From assembly GCF_029227915.1 (NCBI RefSeq), contig NC_079878.1:5642001-5706000 (forward strand): 64,000 nucleotides of DNA. The letters are read 5' to 3'. Shown piece after piece: positions 52,686-64,000 of the stretch (position 1 is the first letter of the stretch; the number at the start of each line of letters is the position of its first letter). The translations under genes and the position numbers were made by a program. This DNA comes from Hydractinia symbiolongicarpus (Eukaryota > Cnidaria > Hydrozoa > Anthoathecata > Hydractiniidae). The notes under the pieces were generated by a model. The model searched no databases. It was not told the origin of the DNA and worked only from the letters and a program-made list of their open reading frames with translations.

Positions 52686-55600
52686 ATGTTTTTACTACCG
52701 TCCTTGCGTCCATCTTTCACAGTGTGTCATCCATCTTACATGGTGTGTGCGTCCATCTTTTTATTTGTTAACAGATTTTTATACATGATTTTATAGAGAT
52801 TTAATATTTTCGCATTTCATACCAATCTTGACATAACTCAAAAAATGAAAAATGTTCAACAAGGATAGACTTTTTTTAACAAAAAAGGTTAATTATGGAG
52901 CTTTTTTCCCGCCATATTGAAGTCCCCCATGTTGATCCCCGACTAAAAGTCATATCTCAGTACACCACACGAACATCTATCAGTTGAGTTCTGTTTTTAC
53001 GAAGCATATTCTTGGTATTATCTTTATTACATTTTGGTCCTAAAAGAATAAAAAAAAATTAAAGAGAAGATACGCAGGATCTTTCTTAATATTTTCTTTA
53101 TTTACAGTTACGTTACGAAATTCATATGTATTTGTGACATTTTCATTTGTATTTTTAGTGGATAAAAATAACAAATACACAAATAAAATGAACATTTATT
53201 TCTTAAAAACGAACCGTTAGTTACGTTCTTCACCATGCATTATACAATTGGTGCTATCAATAAGAGATCTCTGCTGCTATTTGATCTTCCAAAAACCTTG
53301 CAAATACAGTAGCCACTTTAGATAGACAACGTTCTTATACAGCAATCTTTTGCGAATTCAGTGTTAAGCGTCCCACTAAAAGATTGTCTTGGTCAACCTG
53401 TCGAGGTATGATCAACATGAAGAAAAAATATTTAGACTTCTTCTTACCACGCTTAGTGTGTCATGAAAGGAACAAACAGCAACAAATTTTGCTTATATCA
53501 GCACTTTTCCTTTGACGTCATCGGAAGCTTGAAATTTGCTTAAAATTCAATTACTTTAGTTCTAGAACGAGTTTTAACATTTTATTTAAAGTTTTTGATA
53601 ACATTAAAACTTAGTATACTGATTTTATTACTGATTTACTGATTTTTTTTGATTTTTTTTTTTTAATTTTTTGAGGAAATTATTTTGGGGATTTTGGACC
53701 AAAAATTTGTTCCATAAAGTCGCACTTTTTATAGCTTATTAAAATTCTCTGGCTGTTCAAAAAACGGTTTTTAATTGCTATATTTATCTATTTATTGTTA
53801 TCATTCTGCTTCGAAAATATTTAAAATGCCAAACCAGCTAACCGTGAATTCAGTATTCTCATAAGAAGAGCACCCAATCAAAAATATAGATCAGCAAAAA
53901 GATATTCTTTGCAACTAATTTTTTCGTTTGCTGGCACAATTTTAGGTTGAATCTTATCTGACCTATTATTGAGATTAGAATACCTTTTAAGATTGTCTGA
54001 ACCTGTATCTTGGTCAAAATTGATATACTGTCAAAAATGGCTTATCGGCGTCTCTGAAAAGAGCTAAATTTTGAAACTTTGAAAGTATGATAATAGAACT
54101 ATTTTTTGGCTCAATTTTATCAAACCAATCTAAAACCATATCATACCAAATCTCAAGTCAATATTTTATATACTATATACTCAGTTTAGACTTTTTTTGT
54201 TATTTTTTATGTTCACTGCTTTGTAATTAGTATTACAACTCTATATCACAGTGGTGAGCTGTTCAATATATACCACTATCAGTACATCCTGGATTTAACC
54301 AAATGCCAGATTGAGCGCTCAATCAACATAGTGTATTAAAAAAGGCCTAACAAAAATCGGTTTAAGTAAATCTTCCTACCTTTTCTCTTCCTTAAAATGG
54401 CTGTGTAAAATTATCTTTTATCAGATTGGTCTAAATGTACTCCATAACAAGTTTCAAGTCAATAACTTTTTTTACCGAAGTTATTGCACTTTGAATTTTC
54501 TTGAATTAGGCCCGATAAATGTGCATTCAATGATAAAATGGCTCCGATGGTTAATCTACTGGCTTTTTATATCTTTTTATAATAAAACATGCCCACTAAT
54601 AACAACCTGATATAATTTAAAACGTAATGATACATACATTTTGTAAAAAAAACAATTTCGATATTTTGTGCAAAATTATTTTGTCTGTGAAAAACATGGG
54701 CGGCACGAGGTCTGCCAGCTAGTAAATTTATGTAACGTCATTCTTTGGATAAAGCTGCAAATTAAACCTGGCCACTTGGAAACAAGTTGAGTTTCTTTCT
54801 TTTGTTCTTATTTTGATAGTTAGCTAGGTATAGTGTGCTAGCTAGCTACTTTCCTAGGTTTATTAAACATTCCCAGCTATTGAAATATTGTCATGTAAGC
54901 AGTATTACTTTATGATGTCTTATTTTATACTCTCATTGCTTAGTAATGCTTTTTATTAAAATTTTCACTTTGAAAAAACATGATATATACTGTTACAGCT
55001 CCTCCGTTATTTTAATACGAACAGCCTACTCCTGTTTGTCACAGACTCGCCGCCTCGCCAAAATGTTTTGTATGACGCAATAATTATGTCACATATCCGC
55101 GCCAATCAGGTTTCATATCGGACCAGCCCTCTCCAGGGCCATGTTCGTATCGCCTTCCCAGGGTCAGAAAAGATACAAGTTGCCCTGGGGACGAGGTTGG
55201 TAGACTCGAGTATTCGCTAGTGGGGCCAAAATCCTACAAAATTCATTTCGTTTTCGCCAGTTGTATCCTGAGTGGGGAAAAACTATTAAGTAAAAAAAAT
55301 CATTTTTATTAATATTCTAAAAAAACAAACTAGGAAAAATACAAGTTCGATGACATATTTCACATCATTCATCTTAATTTATAATCGCATTATTTGTAAT
55401 CCAGGTTTTAATAAATAAAATCAATAAAAAAAGAAAAACCATCTCAATTCTATAAACAGATATGAAATACAAATCTAAATCATATAATTCAGCACCACAT
55501 ACACCATAGGTGCCAGCTATGACTACTACGTTGTTACACATGTTCGTCCAAGGTTTATTTGGCGTTGTATAACGACTTTTCGTATACGTCAAAAAAAAGT

Positions 55601-56565
55601 AGACCATAGCAAAAAAGATAGTTTCTTCCTTCAAGAAAGTTAAATAAAAATACAGCCAGGCCTTCTCATTTTCCCGACCCAAAAAATTTAGCACTATAAA
55701 ACAAATTCTGAATTAAAAAAAAAAATCATATTTTTAAAATTTAAATGTATATAAAAACTGTTTACATATTAAAAGAGAAAAAATACTATAAATTACACGA
55801 AATTTATACAGCTTAAAGTGAAAACAAACAAACAATAAATCTATATTTAGATTTGATTTTTTTATTTGCTGGAATAGTTGCTTGAGTTATTTACAAACAA
55901 CTTTCTATAGACCTCCCAAACTTTAAGAGATTTCTCTCACCATATGCACCAATCAAATTAAAAGTAAAAATATACACCTTCTAAATGAGTTCATAATTTA
56001 ACTTTAGTCAATTTTTGGACCTGGTGGCGAATCCACATTTTAAATATCTTCTTTGAAAGGGAAAAGAAATATTAGTGTATGAGAGGTTCGTGCATAGTTA
56101 AAAATTAAGCATGCTGTGAAAAAACAAGACCACATAAAGCAAAAACTATAAATTAAAATTTGAAAGCAACTCAAATTAATAAAAAAAAAACATCGCTTTA
56201 CGTGAGGAGGAATATTCCATCACAAACAGAAAATTAAGATTCGTGGCGTCTGGCGAAATAGGCGCTGTCAGCCAATCAGAATACGATTATCCCATTCAAT
56301 CATGGGCCAGCTTGAGAACTTTTGTAAAGGGTTAGATGCTCGAGTCGTGTTTCAACCAATCACCAGTTAATTCTTTATAACTAATCAGAATTAAACATTT
56401 AAGGCTCAATGACGCAACAGTAATATTTTACAATTAAACGAGACCAAATAATATATAAAAATATATAAATGAAATATGTGTATATATAAATAGGATTCCC
56501 AATTGACAGAACATAACATGGTCAATGTTGAAGATACAACACCACGGTTGACGCTTAACCTAATG
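52686..56565. other. Convergent intergenic region between ligase and phosphatase genes
   Basis: Holds the 3' UTRs of both genes. Candidate poly(A) signals are AATAAA at 53047-53052 (+) for the ligase and AATAAA at 55866-55861 (-) for the phosphatase. A GC-rich patch at 54690-54725 (GGTCTGCCAGCTAGT) and another at 55120-55215 are probably repeat fragments. The minus-strand open frame at 55374-55694 is hydrophobic and unrecognised and lies in or beyond the phosphatase 3' UTR; I do not call it a gene. Confidence 0.55.
53047..53052 (+). promoter_or_regulatory. Candidate poly(A) signal of the ligase gene
   Basis: AATAAA about 360 bases after the stop codon, plus strand. Confidence 0.4.
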
Positions 56566-59500
56566 TTAAATTAACCTGTTACGTTTTAAATAATCTATTA
56601 ATAACTGGTAAACGAAGCGATATTGGTCTACAGAAGAGACTAGATTCATTCTTTGTGAGCGCAATTTCGCCAGCGTCATGGGTACATCTAACGTCTACAA
56701 AAAAGAAACAGATAGACATGAAACAATAGATCAGTCACTACTTTTAACCTTAATCTTTTGAGCATAACCAAATCACTTATTTAATCTAATTAAAGCGCTA
56801 TTTACAGCCGGTTTTTAATTGACGATATTTAGTATACCCCCGTTTAAAGTAACACTAGTTTGCGAAAACAAAACTCAAAATTGATATTGTTTAAGCAGGA
56901 TTTACACAAACTGAAGACTAATACCTCATTATGCTCGATCATACCCAATAACATTTCAGCTAATATTACCACTCCACTTCTCCCTCCGCCATCTTCGCAA
57001 TGTATCAACGTCTCTTGTTCCTCAAGATGTCCGTTCATCTCGGCAGAAGCTTTACGTAAGGAGTGGATCTCCTCAAGAAATTCTAAATCACATCAACACA
57101 AATGGCGAATATAAAGAAAACAATCACGAGCATCCTGTTGTAGAATTTGTATATAGCCACGCTTCGAAGCTCTCTGGAAGCAGCCGAAACTATTCATATT
57201 GTCAATACAAAAAAGTTTAATATTCAACAAATCAACGTTATTTTATAACTCGTAAACCTTTTTTGAAAAGAGTATTAAGCCATCTCTTCTTTATATCGCA
57301 AGAATGCTCATTAAGCAATCTCGCATTTTGGTAATGTGGTCAGTACCCTATTAAGTCATGAGAGTTCATGTCAAAATTTCACCTTATGGCATAGCTACAC
57401 AACAGAAACAGAAGAAAATAACCTACCAATAAATGGTTTCGTCCACATCGGTACACCACCGTCTTCAGGCCATTGTATATACTGAATTTGAAAAACTGTA
57501 CGACTCTACAAATTAAAATCAAATTAGTAAACCAGGAGATGAATCATAACATGTCGCTTATCAAGTGCGACGTCTTGTACAACTATGACGTAGATCATTG
57601 GAGAATAGAGAAAACAACAACAACGGCAACAACAGTAACAGCAACGGCGATAAGAATAACGACGACGACAATAACAGCAACGAGAACAGCAACGAGAACA
57701 GCAACGAGAACAGCAACGAGAACAGCAACGACGACGAGAACAGCGACGACGACAGTAACAGCAACGGCGACAAGACAACGACAACGACAATCGGCGACAA
57801 GACAACGACAGCAACAATAACAGCGACGACAGTAAGTGTCAATGACAAACATTCATAAATTAAAAATACAAACTTGTTAAGTTGCAAACCTGTTTACTTG
57901 CAACGTGTTGTATCTGGAGACTTCGAATGGAATAAGCGGCGAAAAAATTGTTGAAATTTGTTTTGACACTGATCTAAAATATCAGAATAGCACACAAATA
58001 AAACAAAAGCACGATTCCCTACACACATTGTATTCGCTATTAGATCAGATACTGAAGCGTATAAATTGCAGTTATTTCAAAAGAACTGGCTTGGATTGTA
58101 CGTTGTGGTAGAAACCGACGCATGCGCCTTTAGCACGATAGGTACTGAAGATTGCAGTGTGTTTAAGCGAATATAGCTTTTTGCTATTCACGAACGTGGA
58201 GAACATTTTTAATATTCCAAAATGAACAGCTACCGTAGCAAATGAGACATTGCAAAAAGTTAGCGCATTAAAAAAGCTATAAAAATATTTACTCGCCTGT
58301 CCAAAGGTAACGTTAGAATTGTTATGGTCATCAGGCCAGTACCTCCAGCATTTCGAAATTTCTCCTTCCTTAAATACGGCAGAGAAAGCAATGACGGGCC
58401 AACTTTATTTACACTTACTTCACATAAGCTGTCACAAACGCACAGGTACATTAGACAATGTTACATGCATACACTAGCTGGGAGAGCAAGACACTTAACA
58501 GTACTTCTATTTCGTTTAGACGGCTGGTCAGAGGTCACAAAAATGCACCATTACAAAGAACTTTTCAGTGGTGGATTGTAGAGAATATGCAATTTATTTA
58601 AAAAATCCCACACCCATCCCAGTTTTATAGGTGGCAAATCTAAGTATAAAAAGAAAAAGCTTAAACTCACCACTTCTTTGGAAACCATGGCAACCACGCA
58701 TATATTCTTTTCCCAGATCATTTGCCAAAAATTGTTAGTGGTCTCCTTCAGTGGAGATTGTGCTACGACAAATGCTAGCTGATCCTTTCCTATGTTCATC
58801 TAACAATATCAGAAAAGATTAAAGATTTTGAAAAAAAAATTGAAATACAGAAGAAGGGAAAGTTTTTGTATTATCATACAAGAAAAGAGTTGTAGAAGCT
58901 TTTTCAGAGTTGCCACTCTTTTTTATCGAGTCAAATTCGAAGGCTTTTGTTGAGATGAGAATTCTCAACCTTGTGAAATCACCTTCCTTATGAAGAAGGT
59001 GATTTCACAAAAAAAAGTTAAGGATATTTGAGAACATTTTCGTATTTCTACAAAAAAATTGAGGAACATTTGAGGAGATTTTTAAGGTGTTGCCATAAAT
59101 GATGAAAAATAATGCTGCAAAAATGAAGTATTTTTATGCATTTCTGAAAAAATAAGATGCGATAGGTTGTAAAATTAAAATTGAGGAGATTTGAGGAGAT
59201 AGTTGTTAAAAATCTATTTGAGATTTGAGCAGGCCTCTAAATTGAGGAGTTTTAAGGAGATGTAAAAATCCTGTTTTTCTGATATAAGCTTTTTACATGA
59301 ACAGCAGGTAGATGTAGTAAAATTTAATGTGGAGATATTCTTACGTGGATTGGACTTGCGTTTATATAGTTAGTTGCTTCATAATTGTTGTTCGGATTGA
59401 GTAGTACACGATTGTCCTGAACACAGAAAAACATAGATTTGCAAATTAGCTAAAACACAGCATACAAACAGGAAATAAAACCGTGTATAAATTTGCAGTG

Positions 59501-62500
59501 TTAATAAAACTTTTTTTCTCCCGAACTACAGTCCTAGTCATAAATAATAAGAAATATTCAAAAATTTCGATCTCCTATTTACCTCCATATTCGATATGTT
59601 ACTTCTGGAGGCTGGATTCAGTGAGTGATCAAATTTAATTAAGCAGAAAAGGGATCTATTAAATTAGTTTTAATAATAATCCGAAATGCAATGGAAAGAA
59701 AAATAGAAATAAAATATACTGCAAAATTCAATCTATGTTCGTTCACACTGACGTCAAAAAAGTATTAATTTCAAAACGGCAAGTTACTCTAAAATGTTTA
59801 AAAAGATATAAGAAACTAAACACTTTCTTACTTCATACGGTAACACTGCATCAGAACGATTAGCCACCATGTTTTCAATCGCAGTAGAACAATCAGATTC
59901 CTGCAAAATTAAATGCGTTGTAACGTACAGATTGTAAAACAGATAGAGATATAATGTCCATCATACTTACAGCTTTCTTCATGAAAATTTCTCCATATTC
60001 CGAATCAAGCTGGTTATCATCACGAAGTCCTTCCAAATGACGAAGCTAAAATATAGTATGTCTATTAAATAAAAAGTCAGGAAAGACATTAGACCTTACT
60101 ACAGAAATAACTCGCTTTAAAAACTGAAAATGAATTTTTCTCCACTACAGTTCCGTATCAACAGTGGATAAGCATAAACTAAAAACGTAAAGCTGTCTCT
60201 AGACCTAACAAAGTTGACATAATTAATAAAAATATCAGCATTTGCCACACGTCAGGTTTGCATTGTTAGATATAAACATCAAGGTATCAGCAAAAAATAA
60301 CCTTTATCTACTCTATTTCCAGTTTAGTGCATAAATATATGAAAAATAAGTCTTCTAAAATTAGACTGAGTTAAAACTCACTAATTCATCTCTATGTTGC
60401 ATTCCGATTTTACTCAGCCGGGTGAAGATAAGTGAGACCGGACGATAACCTGATGAACCATTAGCTTGTGGAGCAACAGGTTGTACAGAAAACTGTCGAA
60501 AATCAACTTCCGAATCGGAGTCAGAAGTGTTATATTCACTCGACGCAGGAGTGCTCCCTCTTGACGTGGTTGTGGTTGAACTTCCCCTGAAATAAAAAAA
60601 AAACATTTAAAAATATTCCCACCAAAAACAAACAAAAATATGTTCTCTAGACCACACCATCAATAACAGTTTTTGCTCTAAGTAGAATCTCCCTGTACAT
60701 CACGCAATTACAAGATTACAATACTGTGTACGTACGAAAGGTTGACAACAACCAACCAACTGTTTGACGTTTTAGAAAAACAAACGTTTTGAAAACCTAT
60801 CATTTCTATTTTTACAAATAAAATAATGGCTATGTTTTTAAACTAAAATTGGTTTAGCTATGTTTACCTTGCGGATAAAACAATAATATTTATTTTAAAT
60901 GGTACTTCACGTTTAAAATTAGAACTGCACACATGTTATTTATGTTATATTTCACACAAACTAAGTGCAGAAACCTTCGGGCTGGTAGAAACTTTCACTA
61001 ATTTTGCGAATTTAGTTAACTTATACATAGGTGAATGTTTATCATAGCACATCCGTATTTCATTCTCAACAGAGAATGCTTCACCCTGGTCAGACCTCTG
61101 ATCATGACGGGCGAGTATAATGCGTGTAAGTCATATTGTAGGAGAACTACTTGTTCATCACTAACATACTGCCTGGCAGTGAGCGGGATTCGATCCCCGG
61201 TCCCCAGAACTGGAAGACGCAGACGAACCAACTACACTACGTACGAAGCACGTTGAGAATGAAATACGGATGTGCTATGATAAATATTCACCTGTGTATA
61301 CACACCATCCGGATAAACTATCTGAGTTCATCACTAACATATTGCCGCACGTAGTGTAGTGGGTTCGTCTGCAGCTCCCAGTTCTGGGGACCGCGGATCA
61401 AATCCCGCTCACTGCCAAGCAGTATGTTAGTGATGAACAAAGTAGTTCTTCTACAATATTAGTTAACTTATGTCGCGAAATTTTTTTGTTCGTAAACCTT
61501 TAATATGGCTCATTTATAAAAGTTTATATTCACGAAATGCGAAAATTTCGGAGTTTTCCCATTCCATAAATTTCTGTTACAGAGAGTTTTTGCGGTTAAA
61601 GTTAGCGCCTTGAAATTAGTCCTACGTGTTGTAAGACTAATTTCATTGTGATTTGCCTCGTTTTCACAAAAAGGTGAAGCTTGAGTATTTTACGCTTGAA
61701 TCTCATCTTTGGATAAAACCTTCTCACCTCCTTTCTCTTGCTAATCGACATATATCTTCATAGCGATGTAAAAATTCTGTTTCATCGACAGAATCGTCAA
61801 CTAAAGAATTTGACACACTGTTCTCCACACCTATACAAAATTAAAAATATGTATATTAAAAAAATTCAGACGCAATAATGAAGTGGGCGTCAGACGTAAA
61901 TGCCATTTTAAATTCTCTGTTACGATCTGTTATAATGCTTGTTGTAATTTGATCTGTTTATAAGCTGTTTTTTGATCTAAAATTCATCTAAATATTTCAC
62001 ACTACAAAAAAAGAATTTCCCTAACCTTGTTCATTACGTCCATTGCTACTTCCACTTGATCTAGCAGAAAATTTTTGCTAAACGAAAATTAATAAGATCA
62101 CATACTGAACACGTCCTTGTATCCAATTACAGATATACATGGATTGTTTCAGTGACATACAGCTTAATTTTACTGAATGAAATAGGCAAGTATTTTTTGA
62201 CCTTATAAATTTTAACTTACGGTTTTCTTCATTTGTCGTTTGGTGAGTGTCATTCGTCTGCTTATACCAGGAGTTTGTTGTATTCTAAAAAAGTTATAAT
62301 AAAGCAATAGAAAATTAAATTTATAATAACAGTTTTCGTGGACTCGCTTGCTTCCACTACCCCGTCAAAAAAACAGAAAGGAAGACCAATTCCCTGGACT
62401 AATTTTCTTTTCGAAAGAAAGGCCAAAAAGACCTGGAACTAAGGAAAACAAAAGGAAATAACCATACTTTATAAAGAGGTTTGGGTCAGTGGAGACTTCA

Positions 62501-64000
62501 TTTTGTGTTCTACAAAGTAAAGGAATTTGTCATATTTGGTATACAATACAATATGTCAGCCTATTGCTGCATTAATATACCAGTGCTGGTATTTCTTCAA
62601 GCAGAGTAGAAAAAAACTAACAAAATACCTCAATGCAATTTTCAACCATCAAAAAAATAACTCCGAAGAATATGATAGTTTATAGCTAGCTAATTACCTA
62701 AAAGCTGACTTTCCAATTGTATTATGTGATAATCTAAAAAACTGATGCTGGCTGACACAAAGTTTCCATAGATATTTTGATGACTCAAGATCTTCCTAAA
62801 ACAAGTTAGGTGTGTACACGTTGAAAATGAATACCATCAACAGGGACTATTCTTGTATATGTAACACCTTATATCGTTACTTTTTTTGACAATGCTCAAA
62901 TTGTTAACCATAAGTTAATCGTATGATGTAGATCATATGAAGTTGCTGGCAAAAAATTGTAAATTCTTTAGTTTTCCTGTAACATTGTAGATGTAGGATT
63001 TCAAGGTGTTTTAAGCAGAAGAGATTATTAATTTGAATTAAGAAAGCAATAGAAAAATAAATTTTAAATGAATGCATTAAATAATGAAAATTGATAGATA
63101 TATGAAACAAACATCTATTGTAACCCCTTTTACCTTTTTGTCAAAATAGAAAGACATAGGATAGATCGTATCTTTATTTCTCAATCACACCATATTTAGT
63201 TATTTTGTAAAAGTGCTTAATCAGCAAGCAAGGGTACTTATTCACAATTTACATCATGCATGTAAATTTTTAAAATGGCCTGATTAAGACAATGACATGG
63301 TACAGATAAAAATTGTATAAAATTTACAAACTTTTTACAAATTTTTAAATTGCTAAAAATAGCAAAGTTGAGTTGAAAGGAAATGAATACCATTTGGGCA
63401 GTCAAATTCTGATTTGACTTCGTATTCAATACAACAAATTGCTGTCGGTTGAACGCCATGTTACCAATGTCTTGCCATCTGAAACAACAAAGACAAACAT
63501 AAGTTGTGCAAGCAAAATTCGTGTTTATCGTAATTAGAAGACAAAATTGGCTTCTTTGCTATGTAAGTAACACTTTTTATGGTTCCACATACCGAAATAA
63601 TATATTCGGTTTTTCTCTGTTGGTGTACAGGATTTTAATTCCATCATAGCATGCACCAATCTCAATTTCGATGCCATCCTTATCCTAGATAAAGTCAAAA
63701 TCAGAGAGTAAAACAAAGATTAAAAACAAATATAATCCTGATCTGGAGAGATCTATTGAGTAAATTAACACATTATCTTTAAGCAGGTTTTATGAAAATT
63801 CAAGATATGGTCACAAATTTTAATTTAGGGGTAGTGAGATAAAGACGTAATCCTTATTTCTAAATATACGAGTCATAGTAAATACTATACCTACTCATCA
63901 ATAAATAATTTCCAGAATCAGATTCAAATTGACACGTCAAACACAAAGGTACAGTGTAACAAACTACTAACTTTGGCATTAAAAAACTCCACCCCATATC
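56566..64000 (-). CDS. FERM-domain protein tyrosine phosphatase, Pez (PTPN14/PTPN21) type, 5' end outside window
   Basis: Eighteen exons give 545 in-frame codons to the stop: (64000)-63972, 63684-63593, 63478-63391, 62795-62698, 62509-62468, 62284-62221, 62077-62026, 61830-61728, 60586-60382, 60045-59971, 59900-59832, 59416-59345, 58799-58671, 58368-58297, 57973-57890, 57505-57427, 57082-56925 and 56694-56566. The first four give the FERM third lobe (YGVEFFNAK, GACYDGIKILY, WQDIGNMAFN, YLWKLCVSQHQFFRL). A Ser-rich linker of about 165 residues follows, then the PTP domain: YINAS, FWQMIWEKN, CWRYWP, the WPD-loop position as WPEDGG, the P-loop HCEDGGGRSG and the C-terminal QYRFVYQLLIDYL. The Pez type is suggested by the end, YLKRNRLI. 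Such proteins work at the cortex and junctions. The linker is much shorter than in vertebrate Pez. A GC donor follows 58297. Several active-site residues are altered. Confidence 0.92.
57613..57835 (+). repeat. Trinucleotide-rich tract in a phosphatase intron
   Basis: Repeats of AAC, GAC, GAG and AGC codon-like triplets, including a tandem GAACAGCAAC array. It is open on both strands and would read as Asn/Asp/Glu/Ser runs on the plus strand, but it lies inside the intron between exons 57973-57890 and 57505-57427, so no coding role is claimed. Confidence 0.8.
61022..61300. mobile_element. Element with about 49-bp inverted ends around a SINE
   Basis: The arm 61022-61070 (with CATAGCACATCCGTATTTC) is the near-perfect reverse complement of 61252-61300. 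Between them sits a minus-strand tRNA-derived sequence. Located in the intron between exons 61830-61728 and 60586-60382 of the phosphatase gene, that is intron 8 counted from the window edge. Confidence 0.7.
61131..61243 (-). mobile_element. tRNA-derived SINE, copy 1
   Basis: On the minus strand it has an A-box-like TAGTGTAGTTGG and a good B box GGATCGAATCC (61196-61186) at tRNA-like spacing. Copy 2 at 61347-61460 is in the opposite orientation. Confidence 0.7.
61347..61460 (+). mobile_element. tRNA-derived SINE, copy 2 (inverted)
   Basis: Same family as copy 1: TAGTGTAGTGGGTTCG near the start, a B box GGATCAAATCC with one change (61395-61405), and a matching end GTATGTTAGTGATGAAC. A third short fragment in the orientation of copy 1 lies at 61326-61345. 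Confidence 0.7.

Noticed and set aside
55374-55694. 106-codon minus-strand open frame as a membrane protein
   Set aside because: Lies downstream of the phosphatase stop, composition is that of AT-rich DNA, and no family is recognisable.
57598-57858. Asn/Asp/Glu-rich open frame on the plus strand as a protein
   Set aside because: Pure trinucleotide repeat, open on both strands and inside an intron of a well-supported minus-strand gene.

Overview
The window is animal nuclear DNA: AT-rich, with intron-rich genes using canonical GT-AG signals, AATAAA poly(A) signals, long introns and a heavy load of eukaryotic transposons. The conserved genes (vigilin, C1-tetrahydrofolate synthase ligase domain, a FERM-type tyrosine phosphatase, a ciliary microtubule inner protein, a cytosolic-type sulfotransferase) are metazoan. 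The genome style and repeat families suggest a non-bilaterian animal, most likely a cnidarian, but the sequence alone does not prove this.

Layout. 1-2.7 kb: no gene seen, one small inverted-repeat element. 2.7-4.1 kb (+): sulfotransferase, 5' exon not identified. 5.3-9.8 kb (-): complete four-exon CFAP107 homologue, convergent with the sulfotransferase. 9.8-16.9 kb: intergenic graveyard holding a 5'-truncated LINE, a decayed protein-primed-polymerase-like fragment, a Cys-rich pseudogene and a G-rich terminal-inverted-repeat element. 16.9-28.4 kb (-): complete vigilin (HDLBP) gene, 15 coding exons, 1302 codons, about 15 KH units; its first coding intron carries a Copia retrotransposon with both LTRs and a 5-bp target duplication. 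28.5-36.1 kb: divergent intergenic region with a decayed Maverick/Polinton-type DNA polymerase B and repeats. 36.1-52.7 kb (+): formate-tetrahydrofolate ligase gene, 24 exons, 634 codons, with no dehydrogenase/cyclohydrolase exons visible. Its first coding intron holds a 6-kb transposon nest: a LINE flanked by a 33-bp target duplication and split by four later insertions. 52.7-56.6 kb: intergenic. 56.6-64 kb (-): 3' part of a FERM-PTP gene (Pez/PTPN14-PTPN21 type), running off the right edge.

The genes are not an operon and share no pathway; they are independent eukaryotic loci. All exon joins below were checked for frame continuity: the vigilin, ligase and CFAP107 joins each give one uninterrupted reading frame, and the phosphatase exons stay in frame up to the window edge. 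The most interesting observations are the datable transposon nest, the apparently monofunctional C1-THF ligase, active-site changes in the phosphatase suggesting a weak or dead enzyme, two GC-AG introns, and the polymerase-bearing Maverick-like remains.
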